From positions 248,001-312,000 of the forward strand of contig OY762938.1 in the NCBI GenBank assembly GCA_963667075.1: a DNA stretch of 64,000 nucleotides. Direction: 5' to 3'. Origin of the DNA: G963667075 sp963667075. Lineage in GTDB: Bacteria; Pseudomonadota; Alphaproteobacteria; Micavibrionales; Micavibrionaceae. The position numbers and the translations under genes were made by a program. This document shows positions 15,255 through 23,843 of this stretch, piece by piece (the first letter of the stretch is position 1; each line of letters begins with the position of its first letter). The notes beneath the pieces were generated by a model, which was not told where the DNA came from, did no database searches, and was given only the letters and a program-made list of their open reading frames with translations.

Positions 15255-16334
15255 ATGATTTATACAAATAAAACCATAGGGATTCTTGGCGGCGGGCAAC
15301 TCGGCAGAATGACGGCTATTGCAGCCGCAGAACTTGGGATTAAAACAGTTATCTATTGCCCGGAAAAAGATTGTCCAGCCTCTCACGTTGCCTCACAAAG
15401 CTACATAAAGTCATATGATGACAAAAAAGCTTTGAAGAGCTTTGCTCAGTGCGTAGATGTCATCACGTATGAGTTTGAAAACATCCCGCTTGAGACCATT
15501 CACTTTTTACAAAAATTAAAGCCAGTACTCCCTGACGATCGTATTTTGGAAATAGCACAGCACAGAGCTGTTGAAAAAAAATTCCTTAACGACATTGGTA
15601 TCGAAACAGCTAAATGGAAAGAAGTACGATCAGAAAAAGAGATCATTGACTTTCTGGACACCCTTGACGTTGACGAATGCATACTAAAAACGGCACGCTT
15701 TGGCTATGATGGCAAGGGCCAGACAAAAATATCGAAGGAAACAGATCTCAAAGATATTATTCATCACACAAAAGGGCTTGACCTTATCGTTGAAGAGATC
15801 ATTGACTTTGCCTGCGAGGTCTCTGTCATTATCGCCAGAGACAAGCTGGGCCAAACCGCCTGCTATACCCCCGGCAGGAACGAGCATAAAGATCATATCC
15901 TCCATAAAACAATGATCCCTGCCCTGCTGCCAGACCAGATAGTTAGCGAATTAAAAAAACGCGCCCTAATTCTGGCTGAAGCCGTCGATCTGATCGGCGT
16001 GTTAGCCATTGAATTTTTTGTATCGAAAGACGGGCGGCTCTTGGCAAATGAAATCGCGCCGCGCCCCCATAATTCGGGTCATTGGACCATTGATGCCTGC
16101 ACAACATCTCAGTTCGAACAACATGTCAGGACAATCTGCGGGCTCCCGGTTGGCTATCCCACAAGACACAGCGATGCTGAAATGATTAATATTGTCGGTT
16201 ATGATGTTAAGACAATCGCAAAATATATCGAAATGAAGAATGCCCATACACATCTCTATGGAAAAAGCGACATCAGACCCGGGCGCAAAATGGGTCATGT
16301 CACCATTCTTAAAGGAAGAGAGATCGAGGAATAA
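15255..16334 (+). CDS. purK: N5-carboxyaminoimidazole ribonucleotide synthase
   Basis: ATP-grasp enzyme that carboxylates AIR with bicarbonate in purine synthesis and hands N5-CAIR to PurE. The N-terminal GILGGGQLGRMTAIAA loop, the ATP-grasp core (ILKTARFGYDGKGQ, VEEIIDFACEVSVI), the metal-binding EIAPRPHNSGHWTID and the C-terminal small domain are all present. The 359-aa length is typical. No clear SD precedes the ATG. fumC follows after 2 bp, so the two are almost certainly one transcript. Confidence 0.96.
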   Translation: MIYTNKTIGILGGGQLGRMTAIAAAELGIKTVIYCPEKDCPASHVASQSYIKSYDDKKALKSFAQCVDVITYEFENIPLETIHFLQKLKPVLPDDRILEIAQHRAVEKKFLNDIGIETAKWKEVRSEKEIIDFLDTLDVDECILKTARFGYDGKGQTKISKETDLKDIIHHTKGLDLIVEEIIDFACEVSVIIARDKLGQTACYTPGRNEHKDHILHKTMIPALLPDQIVSELKKRALILAEAVDLIGVLAIEFFVSKDGRLLANEIAPRPHNSGHWTIDACTTSQFEQHVRTICGLPVGYPTRHSDAEMINIVGYDVKTIAKYIEMKNAHTHLYGKSDIRPGRKMGHVTILKGREIEE

Positions 16335-16336
16335 CA

Positions 16337-17719
16337 ATGAATGACACACGCACGGAAACAGATTCCATAGGAGACATAGACGTTCCCTCCACGAGATTTT
16401 GGGGCGCACAAACACAGCGGTCCTTACAAAATTTTGCGATTGGTGAAGAAAAAATGCCTCTGCCATTGATCCGTGCGCTGGGCCTTCAAAAGAAAGCGGC
16501 GACACTATCCAATATGCATCTTGGCTTACTGGAACAAAAGATAGGTGATGCTATTCTTAATGCCTGTGACGATGTTATTTCAGGCGCATTAAATGACGAA
16601 TTCCCCTTATCAGTCTGGCAAACAGGCTCCGGCACGCAAAGCAATATGAACGCCAATGAAGTTATTGCGAATCGTGCCATTAAAGCACTTGGCGGAGACA
16701 TTGGCTCAAAAACCCCTGTACATCCTAACGACCACGTTAATATGGGCCAATCGTCCAATGACACATTCCCAACCGTCATGCATATAGCCGCTGCAGAACA
16801 AATCCATCACAGGCTCATCCCCGTTCTGGGAATGCTACACGATGCATTAGAAGAAAAATCAAAAGAATTCAAAGACACAATAAAGATTGGCAGAACGCAC
16901 CTGCAGGACGCCACGCCATTGACTCTGGGGCAAGAGTTTTCGGGCTATGCCAAACAAATAGACAACGGCATCAAAAGAGCAAATGACACGCTTCCGCGCC
17001 TCATGCAACTGGCGCAAGGCGGCACGGCAGTAGGCACAGGCATTAACTGCTCTTACGAATTCACGGCCTATTTTATAGAGTACCTGAACAAGATCACCGG
17101 ACTGCCTTTCACCAGTGCAGAAAATAAATTCGAAGCCCTCGCCGCACATGATGCGCTTGTTGAAGTCTCAGGTGCTTTAAATGTTCTGGCCGGCTCACTG
17201 TTAAAGATTGCAAATGACATCAGACTGATGGCATCCGGCCCCCGCTGCGGCATTGGGGAAATTTCCTTACCGGCCAATGAACCCGGTTCATCCATTATGC
17301 CCGGCAAAGTCAATCCGACCCAATGCGAAGCCTTGACTATGGTCTGCACTCAAGTCATGGGCAATCATACAACAATCACAATCGCAGGCTCACAAGGCCA
17401 TTTTGAACTCAATGTTTATAAACCGGTTATGATTTACAATCTGCTTCAGTCTATCAGGCTCCTGTCAGATTCTTGCGAAAGCTTTACCCGTCACTGTGTC
17501 TCAGGCATTGAACAAAACAAGAAACGTATTAATACACTCCTTCATGAAAGCCTGATGCTTGTCACGGCCCTTAATCCGCACATAGGATATGATAATGCCG
17601 CCCGTATTGCAAAAAAGGCACATACAGATGGCCTGTCATTGAAAGAGGCCGGTCTGGCTTTAAATCTACTGACAGAAGAAGAATTTGATTCGTGGGTGAA
17701 CCCGGAGAATATGATCTAA
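16337..17719 (+). CDS. fumC: class II fumarate hydratase
   Basis: Iron-independent fumarase of the TCA cycle. The superfamily signature GSSIMPGKVNPTQCE is intact, with GSGTQSNMNANEV, GQSSNDTFPT and GRTHLQDATPLTLGQE marking the tetrameric active site. The 460-aa length is normal. GAGG lies about 8 nt before the ATG, inside the end of purK. The small RHH gene follows after 4 bp. Confidence 0.97.
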   Translation: MNDTRTETDSIGDIDVPSTRFWGAQTQRSLQNFAIGEEKMPLPLIRALGLQKKAATLSNMHLGLLEQKIGDAILNACDDVISGALNDEFPLSVWQTGSGTQSNMNANEVIANRAIKALGGDIGSKTPVHPNDHVNMGQSSNDTFPTVMHIAAAEQIHHRLIPVLGMLHDALEEKSKEFKDTIKIGRTHLQDATPLTLGQEFSGYAKQIDNGIKRANDTLPRLMQLAQGGTAVGTGINCSYEFTAYFIEYLNKITGLPFTSAENKFEALAAHDALVEVSGALNVLAGSLLKIANDIRLMASGPRCGIGEISLPANEPGSSIMPGKVNPTQCEALTMVCTQVMGNHTTITIAGSQGHFELNVYKPVMIYNLLQSIRLLSDSCESFTRHCVSGIEQNKKRINTLLHESLMLVTALNPHIGYDNAARIAKKAHTDGLSLKEAGLALNLLTEEEFDSWVNPENMI

Positions 17720-17723
17720 AAGA

Positions 17724-17933
17724 ATGCCAAAGAAACACTCCGTCAAAATAGCAGGTCATCCGACAAGCATCACTTTAGAAGAACCATTCTGGCGTGCTTT
17801 AAAAGAAATAGCGCATAACAAAAAAATGTCAGTCAATTCATTAATCACAGACATAGATAATGAACGCCATAGGGGGCTATCCAGTGCCCTTCGCGTCTAT
17901 GTACTGGAAGACCTTCAAAAGAAACTAAAATGA
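17724..17933 (+). CDS. ribbon-helix-helix domain protein
   Basis: 69 aa, matching the RHH_4-type domain (SITLEEPFWRALKEIAHNKK, then SVNSLITDIDNER and LSSALRVYVLEDL). Members are predicted DNA-binding dimers. The basic start MPKKHSVKIAGHP supplies the beta strand. It is the last gene of a purK-fumC-RHH transcript, 4 bp behind fumC. Targets are unknown. Repeat copy B starts 10 bp after its stop. Confidence 0.85.
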   Translation: MPKKHSVKIAGHPTSITLEEPFWRALKEIAHNKKMSVNSLITDIDNERHRGLSSALRVYVLEDLQKKLK

Positions 17934-17943
17934 TTGCGCTATA

Positions 17944-18138
17944 TATAGTCGTTTAGAAGAAGAAACAACGCGCGGTGTCATACCGGACACCGATCCGGTA
18001 TTCAGTCAAATAAAGAGCACGGCATAGGCCGTGCTCTTTGTTCTGGAGTCACGCTGTTTATGTTCGGCCTAAAAGGCCTCTCTCGCGGGCATGACAGTGC
18101 TCGTATGACATAGTCGATTTTAAATCGTAACGACTATA
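17944..18138. mobile_element. MITE-like repeat, copy B (complete)
   Basis: About 195 bp bounded by 10-bp perfect terminal inverted repeats TATAGTCGTT (17944-17953) and AACGACTATA (18129-18138). The termini begin with TA, as expected for IS630/Tc1-type target sites. The inside holds ATACCGGA/TCCGGTAT, a 12-bp stem around GGCATAGGCC, a GGCCTAAAAGGCC palindrome and a second ATAGTCG/CGACTAT pair (18110-18137). It has no coding capacity. It lies between convergent fumC-RHH and asmA. The link to the IS630 fossil at 10.4 kb is inference. Confidence 0.75.
18012..18039. terminator. terminator-like hairpin inside repeat copy B
   Basis: AAAGAGCACGGC (18012-18023) and GCCGTGCTCTTT (18028-18039) form a perfect 12-bp stem with an ATAG loop, with A-run and T-run flanks on both sides. 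It could stop transcription from both fumC-RHH and asmA. Confidence 0.6.
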
Positions 18139-18168
18139 AAGGCACTTTTAAAAAAATAAAGAAACGAC

Positions 18169-21015
18169 TTAACGGATTACATCCTGCAGAATTGATTTCA
18201 ACACATCTTCCGGTTCTATTTTTTCTCTTTTTTCCTGGGTGTTCGGCGCGACCTGTTGCACATTATCATTCGTGTCTTTTTTGACTGATTTTTCGTTCAA
18301 TTTCTTTGAAAGAAGATTTTCAAATTCCTTTTGAATTTTACGCTCTATCTTGCGTGTTAAAAAATCTTTGATCAGTTCATCACGAAACGTGCTTGCCGGA
18401 TTATCCAAAGAGCCATTAAGTTTTATATCAAAATCAGGGGCTTCCTTATTATTTTTAAAAGTTACCTTGTTTACGAGATCCAGTGCCCAACGAGGCAGGT
18501 CCACTTTACCGACAGTAAGCATCTGGACCCTTTTCTCATCAAAGGTTAAATCCTTTGTCTGCACAACACCTTCATCAATTGAAAAGGTACCAGATACCGT
18601 ATCAAAGGCCGTATTTCCTTTGCCAATTTGCGTGAGATCGTCAAAATTATCCTTTAACTTTACATCAGAACGTAAAGCCTGAGCGATTTCGTTAAGATCA
18701 ACACCCTTCACTGTAATATCTCGTCCTTTGAGTGTCCCCTTTCCCTGCAAGTCAGAGATCAAAGCCGCCGTACTGATACCAACAGCCCTGATATCCAGCG
18801 TGCTTGATACAGGCCCCTTAACCATCTCGTTCTTCTTTTTAAGAATGGCACTCATAATTCTTTCCAATAAGACGTTTTCAACATCGGCCTGAAGATCAAC
18901 CGACAAAGGATCATGCGTATCTTTACCAGATGACAGCGTCAGATTCCCTTTGACAGCACCATCAAATACGCCAGTACGAAAATCTTTCAGCTCCAGCGCA
19001 CCATTTTTCATTTTGAGTTTTGTTGAAAAACCGTTTAAGTGCCACAAATCATAGGAAACTGATTTCGCTTTTATATCCAGATCCAGATTTGCACTATGAA
19101 GCCACCCTGTATGAATGGCCTGACGGGACCAACGAAGATTTCCATTTTTCTTTTGCGCAGCCCCTTCCGGCACAGGCTTTTTTTCTTCTGCAGGCGCAGA
19201 AGCCCTGCCTGTTTCTGATTTTACATTTCCCGGAATAACCAGATCACCCAGCTCAAAAGCCCCCGATATATCGGCTTTAGACGATGATATATCTGTAGCA
19301 ATATCTGCTTTAAATGTTGTGGGCCCTACACTACCTCTCACATTGCTAAAGCTGAGGGTTTTATTGTTTTGCTGGATATCACTCTTAAGCGAAAAAGTTT
19401 TTCCCCAAGCGTCGCCCGGCTCAAACGCCGGTACAAAAAGGGAAACCAGCTTAACAAAATCTGGATGCACGACAGATAAAGAAACTTCCCCTATTTCTCT
19501 TTGCGCCATCGGGTTCTTCACAACGCCAGAGACTTTTACAGCCGCCTCAAGTGCTTTCACATTCGTATCAAAATGAACGGCTTTTTCATTGCCTGTTAAA
19601 CGGGCCTGCGCGACAAGTTTTTTAACAGGCTCTTTCAAAAAAGTATTTTCGATACCAAAAGATGTCAGAAACCGTTCAAAGTCCTGAAAAGAAAGGTCAA
19701 ACGTTAAGTCCAGCCCTTCGAGAGTTGGAAGAAACTCAACCTCTCCCTTCAAATTTACGGTGCCATCCCCTTCAAGTCCTTTCGCAGAAAAATCGCGCAC
19801 CAGAAGAGCCTGTTCAACAGATTTATACATGCCTGAAAATGAGTAGCTTTGAGACGGATTTGAAATAACAAGAGACTTGAAATCAAAAGTCTGTCCCTCC
19901 AGAGCCATATCCCCTTTCACGCTCAAATCAGAAAGAAAGTATAAAAAATCAAAACCATCTCCCTTTTCAAATTTAGCCGTTGTTACATTATCAAGGGCTA
20001 GAGAGGCTTTTGTTTTACGCTCAGCTTTCTGGGGGCTTGTTACAGAAGAGAATTTCCCTTTCCACTTCACACCCCCAAGCGACAGTGACAGATTTTCCAA
20101 CGCAACTTTTTCATCTGTAGCGGTTAACATGCCAGTCGTAGAAAAAGCCTGACCGTCAAGATATGTTGCGTTTATCCCAACAGAAGAAAGAAACGCCTTT
20201 GAATCTTTAGCTTTAACCGAAAGTTCCCCTTGTATATCCAATGGCATCGAGGGCACCACCACCCCTGAATAATTAAGTTCAGCCCCGGATTTCAGCAGAG
20301 ATAAAGAAAACTTTAAAGGGACCGTCTCTTCATGTCTGGAGATACGGCCTGAATGCAGTGTCAGTTCTACATCATGGTCTTGCCATGTCAGTTTGCTTGT
20401 GACATCGTACGGCCCGGAAAGAGAGTCACCTTTCAGATCCGTATAAACAGCCTTAATTTCATGTTTTTTACCAGACAGCTTATCTTCGTAAATGAAGCGG
20501 CCGTCATGTATCTGTACAGACTTCAACGAAAAGAAATCTTCAATTTCAGACGAGCCACCAGAAATCTTCGTCTCCGCTTTTGGGGAAGAACCGTTTTGTT
20601 TTTCATTCTTCTTTGAGATCTCTTCAGGCCCTGTTAAAGAGATATTGCTCCAATTGTTTTTGCCGTCTTGCCCAATCGTAAAAAAAATCTCAGGCTTTTT
20701 AAAACGCACCGTATCTAAGTTAAGTTCTCCATAAAACAAAGGAAATAGCTCAACCGAAACATCGGCCTCTTCAACTTTGGATAAGAGCTCACCATCATTA
20801 TAAAGCGATACGTCTTTGACAGAAAGGTAAGGCAAAGGCAACATTGATAGAGAAATATCGCCCCCTAACTTAAGATCATATCCCGTCTTTTCTTTAGCCG
20901 TCGCTTCGATAAATGCTTTATGCGCGTTCCAATCAACAAATGAAGGAACGACAAGTGCTCCGCCAATGATAACCGGAAATAACAAGACAGACGTAAGTAA
21001 GATTTTTTTTCCCAT
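18169..21015 (-). CDS. AsmA-family envelope protein
   Basis: 948 aa. A single N-terminal membrane anchor (ILLTSVLLFPVIIGGALVVP) is followed by the AsmA opening (VDWNAHKAFIEATAKEKTGY, then GDISLSMLPLPYLSVKDVSL). Long stretches of alternating beta-strand pattern follow, and a C-terminal AsmA domain lies around residues 650-850 (GTLKGRDITVKGVDLNEIAQ). The last 70 residues are charged and basic. Members bridge the periplasm and are linked to phospholipid transport and outer-membrane homeostasis. It follows the cyclic-nucleotide-binding gene after about 100 bp. Its 3' end faces repeat copy B. Confidence 0.9.
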   Translation of the reverse strand: MGKKILLTSVLLFPVIIGGALVVPSFVDWNAHKAFIEATAKEKTGYDLKLGGDISLSMLPLPYLSVKDVSLYNDGELLSKVEEADVSVELFPLFYGELNLDTVRFKKPEIFFTIGQDGKNNWSNISLTGPEEISKKNEKQNGSSPKAETKISGGSSEIEDFFSLKSVQIHDGRFIYEDKLSGKKHEIKAVYTDLKGDSLSGPYDVTSKLTWQDHDVELTLHSGRISRHEETVPLKFSLSLLKSGAELNYSGVVVPSMPLDIQGELSVKAKDSKAFLSSVGINATYLDGQAFSTTGMLTATDEKVALENLSLSLGGVKWKGKFSSVTSPQKAERKTKASLALDNVTTAKFEKGDGFDFLYFLSDLSVKGDMALEGQTFDFKSLVISNPSQSYSFSGMYKSVEQALLVRDFSAKGLEGDGTVNLKGEVEFLPTLEGLDLTFDLSFQDFERFLTSFGIENTFLKEPVKKLVAQARLTGNEKAVHFDTNVKALEAAVKVSGVVKNPMAQREIGEVSLSVVHPDFVKLVSLFVPAFEPGDAWGKTFSLKSDIQQNNKTLSFSNVRGSVGPTTFKADIATDISSSKADISGAFELGDLVIPGNVKSETGRASAPAEEKKPVPEGAAQKKNGNLRWSRQAIHTGWLHSANLDLDIKAKSVSYDLWHLNGFSTKLKMKNGALELKDFRTGVFDGAVKGNLTLSSGKDTHDPLSVDLQADVENVLLERIMSAILKKKNEMVKGPVSSTLDIRAVGISTAALISDLQGKGTLKGRDITVKGVDLNEIAQALRSDVKLKDNFDDLTQIGKGNTAFDTVSGTFSIDEGVVQTKDLTFDEKRVQMLTVGKVDLPRWALDLVNKVTFKNNKEAPDFDIKLNGSLDNPASTFRDELIKDFLTRKIERKIQKEFENLLSKKLNEKSVKKDTNDNVQQVAPNTQEKREKIEPEDVLKSILQDVIR

Positions 21016-21091
21016 GCGCTCAAAACCAAATCGTTTGTGTATAAAGACTTCTGAGGGCCATCAGGTGCCCCTTCTTATATAAGAGCTGGTT

Positions 21092-21119
21092 GTAAAAAAA
21101 GAAAGGAAAACTTTCCTTT
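21092..21119 (-). terminator. terminator of the cNMP-binding gene
   Basis: AAAGGAA and TTCCTTT (about 21102-21119) form a short stem. Read on the minus strand it is followed by CTTTTTTTAC. The stem is AT-rich but the T-tract is good. Confidence 0.6.
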
Positions 21120-21704
21120 TTAAGAGCGGTCCTCTCCCTCTTTTTCCATCTCATCAGCCTCCATTTCGTTTCTGAAATCTTTTAAAGAATCCAAAAGATT
21201 ATTCAGATCAGGCAGAATAAAGGCTTTAAAACGCTTTTTCTTTTCAGGTGGTAACGTTTCTATGACGTTATCATACATATTGAGCAGAAGTTCTTCTAAT
21301 TGATCAGGCGCACTCCGGCGGTTCAATATATTTTTATTCCCATCAATGATCCGTCTGACAAGCATGTGAACAATCGCACTAATTGTGGAATCGGCTTCTT
21401 CAAGCTTTTTTTTCAAAGTATGGCGATTGATAATGATAAGGTTACAATCCTCGATAGCTTCAACGCTGGCAGAACGTGGGCCATCGAAAATCAAGGCCAT
21501 TTCGCCAAAAATTTCCCCCGGCCCCATCTCGGCAAATATTATTTTTCTATCATGCTGTTCAACATAAGCCTGCACACGGCCAGACTGAACTAAATAGGCT
21601 GTATTTCCGTCTTCCTGTCCTTCCAGGATAATAACAGCCCCTCTAGGTACAAAACGACGCTCCAAAATAATGGGATCTCTTGGGAGTTTCTTTCTTAGAT
21701 CCAA
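21120..21704 (-). CDS. cyclic nucleotide-binding domain protein without DNA-binding domain
   Basis: A cNMP-binding beta-roll occupies about residues 15-135 (RFVPRGAVIILEGQEDGNTA, VQSGRVQAYV), with a phosphate-binding cassette GEIFGEMALIFDGPRSASVE. The expected Arg of the cassette is present, so cyclic nucleotide binding is plausible. The C-terminal 70 residues are helical and charged, with no HTH, so it is not a Crp-type regulator. The frame opens at a TTG (21737) that lies inside a hairpin. I prefer the TTG at 21704 (LDLRKKLPRDP), which has AAAGGAAG upstream. It sits between phaB and asmA on one strand. Confidence 0.8.
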   Translation of the reverse strand: MDLRKKLPRDPIILERRFVPRGAVIILEGQEDGNTAYLVQSGRVQAYVEQHDRKIIFAEMGPGEIFGEMALIFDGPRSASVEAIEDCNLIIINRHTLKKKLEEADSTISAIVHMLVRRIIDGNKNILNRRSAPDQLEELLLNMYDNVIETLPPEKKKRFKAFILPDLNNLLDSLKDFRNEMEADEMEKEGEDRS

Positions 21705-21731
21705 AATATCTTCCTTTATTCTAAAGATCCA

Positions 21732-21761
21732 GACCAAAACCCTTTAAAACGGGTTTTGGTC
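21732..21761 (-). terminator. 11-bp perfect hairpin after phaB
   Basis: GACCAAAACCC (21732-21742) pairs with GGGTTTTGGTC (21751-21761) around an 8-nt loop. It lies 22 bp past the phaB stop. There is no T-run after it, so it may only stabilise or attenuate read-through into the next gene. Confidence 0.55.
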
Positions 21762-21782
21762 CAAGATTAAATCAGGAAAGGA

Positions 21783-22505
21783 TTATACCATATACTGGCC
21801 GCCATTAGCGGAAAAAGTCGATCCTGTAATAAAAGAAGCCAGATCAGAGGCCAGATATGCCACAAGCCCCGCAATTTCATGCGGATGCCCCATCCGTCCT
21901 GCTGGAATTTCCTTAATAATAGAATCCAGCACTTCCGGACGTATACTTGCTGCCATCTCTGTCTCAATATAACCTGGGCAAATTACATTAACAGTAATCC
22001 CCTTGGCGGCACTTTCCAGAGCCAACGCTTTGGTAAAACCAAGCATAGCCGCTTTGGCAGCCGAATAATTCGTCTGACCAAACTGTCCTTTTTGTCCATT
22101 AATTGAGCTGATATTGATGATACGACCATCTTTACGCTCTCTCATGGCATTGATAACAGAACGGCACATATTGAAGCATGACCCGATATTCGTCTGTATC
22201 ACAGCATTCCAGTTTTCCGGTGACATTTTATGCAAAGTACCATCGCGTATAATGCCAGCATTATTGACGAGAACATGAATAGGACCAATCTCCTCTTCTA
22301 TCTTTGCACAAGTTTCCATACAAGCATCAAAGTCAGTGACATCAAGCTTTACAGCTTTAACACCAACATCCTCTTCACTTTTCTTTGCGGCTTCATCGTT
22401 TCCCTGATAAATAGCAACAACGTCATAGCCCTGATCTATCAATGCTTTAGATATATGCAGGCCAATCCCTCGTGTACCACCAGTAACAACAGCTACTTTA
22501 CTCAT
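21783..22505 (-). CDS. phaB: acetoacetyl-CoA reductase
   Basis: NADPH-dependent short-chain dehydrogenase that reduces acetoacetyl-CoA to (R)-3-hydroxybutyryl-CoA, the PHB monomer donor. Motifs: VVTGGTRGIGLHISKAL (Rossmann loop), LVNNAGIIRD, the catalytic Ser in NISSINGQKGQFGQTNYSAA, and the Tyr/Lys pair YSAAKA, then NVICPGYIETEM. The 240-aa length and the SINGQKGQFGQTNYSAAK stretch are typical of PhaB rather than FabG. It lies 48 bp downstream of phaA. A hairpin follows the gene. Confidence 0.95.
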   Translation of the reverse strand: MSKVAVVTGGTRGIGLHISKALIDQGYDVVAIYQGNDEAAKKSEEDVGVKAVKLDVTDFDACMETCAKIEEEIGPIHVLVNNAGIIRDGTLHKMSPENWNAVIQTNIGSCFNMCRSVINAMRERKDGRIINISSINGQKGQFGQTNYSAAKAAMLGFTKALALESAAKGITVNVICPGYIETEMAASIRPEVLDSIIKEIPAGRMGHPHEIAGLVAYLASDLASFITGSTFSANGGQYMV

Positions 22506-22553
22506 CTTTCAGATCTCCTTTCCAGATCTTGATACAAAATCTATTCTAATAAT

Positions 22554-23765
22554 TTAAGCGAGCGTTTTCCATTCCATGGTGTCATCACGCTCAACGCATA
22601 ATGCAACGCCCATACCACCACCGATACACAGTGTTGCAAGACCCTTGGATGAACCACGGCGCGCCATTTCGTGCAACAATGTCACAAAGATCCGCGCCCC
22701 GGATGCACCGATAGGATGGCCGATTGAAATCGCACCGCCATTTACATTCACTTTCTCAGGATCAAAACCGAGTTCTTTTTGAACCGATAGTGCCTGCGCA
22801 GCAAACGCTTCATTTGCTTCGATCAGGTCAAGATCATCAACAGTCCAACCGGCTTTTTCAAGTGCTTTTCTCGAAGAAGGAATAGGCCCAGTCCCCATAA
22901 TGGAAGGATCCACGCCGGCTGTCGCCCATGACTTAATTTTTGCAAAAGGCTTGATACCACGTTTTTTTGCCTCACTGGCGCGCATCAATAAAAGTGCAGC
23001 AGCCCCATCATTAATACCAGACGCATTCCCGGCTGTCACAGTGCCATCAGGCTTAAACGCCGGACGCAATTTTGCAAGGCCTTCAGCCGTTACGCCAGCA
23101 CGAGGAAACTCATCACGATCAAAGACAACATCTTCTTTCTTTTTCTTGTAAGTCACAGGAACGATTTCCGCATCAAACTTACCTTCGTTCATGGCTTTTT
23201 CTGCTTTTTGCTGAGATAAAGCGGCAAATTCATCCTGCTCTTCCCTTGAGATATTATACTGCTCTGCAATATTTTCAGCGGTCACACCCATGTGGTAACC
23301 GTTAAATATTTCCCAGAGACCATCTTTAATCATTGTATCTTCAAGTTTCCCAGGGCCCATGCGAAAACCATCGCGCATATGTGCCGCGTGCGGTGCCTGC
23401 GTCATGTTTTCCTGCCCACCGGTTATGACAATGTCTGCATCCCCGGCAAGAATAGCCTGCATACCAAGCGCAACACTGCGAAGACCGGAACCACACACCT
23501 GATTAATTGTCATCGCTGGCACTTCTTTTGGAAGACCGGCATTCAAGACAGCCTGACGCACAGGGTTCTGTCCCTGATTGGCCGTCAATACCTGCCCCAT
23601 AATAACTTCACTTACGTCTTCTGCTGCAACTGAAGCATCTTCAAGAACAGCTTTAATAACTTCCTTCCCAAGGTCACACGCCGGCAACGAGCTTAAGCTT
23701 CCAAGGAAAGAACCAATAGCCGTTCTTTTTGCGGCTGCAATTACGATTGGATCGTCAATAGTCAT
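22554..23765 (-). CDS. phaA: acetyl-CoA acetyltransferase (beta-ketothiolase)
   Basis: Condenses two acetyl-CoA to acetoacetyl-CoA at the start of PHB synthesis; the reverse reaction serves acetoacetate use after the CoA-transferase. Catalytic residues are visible: acyl-accepting Cys91 in QVCGSGLRS, His350 in SIGHPIGASGAR and Cys380 in TLCIGGGMG. The 403-aa length is slightly above the usual 390, the extra residues being at the two ends. The SD is AAAGG. It sits 78 bp behind phaC and 48 bp before phaB: a phaC-A-B operon. Confidence 0.96.
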   Translation of the reverse strand: MTIDDPIVIAAAKRTAIGSFLGSLSSLPACDLGKEVIKAVLEDASVAAEDVSEVIMGQVLTANQGQNPVRQAVLNAGLPKEVPAMTINQVCGSGLRSVALGMQAILAGDADIVITGGQENMTQAPHAAHMRDGFRMGPGKLEDTMIKDGLWEIFNGYHMGVTAENIAEQYNISREEQDEFAALSQQKAEKAMNEGKFDAEIVPVTYKKKKEDVVFDRDEFPRAGVTAEGLAKLRPAFKPDGTVTAGNASGINDGAAALLLMRASEAKKRGIKPFAKIKSWATAGVDPSIMGTGPIPSSRKALEKAGWTVDDLDLIEANEAFAAQALSVQKELGFDPEKVNVNGGAISIGHPIGASGARIFVTLLHEMARRGSSKGLATLCIGGGMGVALCVERDDTMEWKTLA

Positions 23766-23843
23766 GAGTCAAAAACCTTTCTGATTCGGTTAAATGATAA
23801 ATATTACATGAAGAGGTATATGCCTAAGACGACAAAAAAGCAA

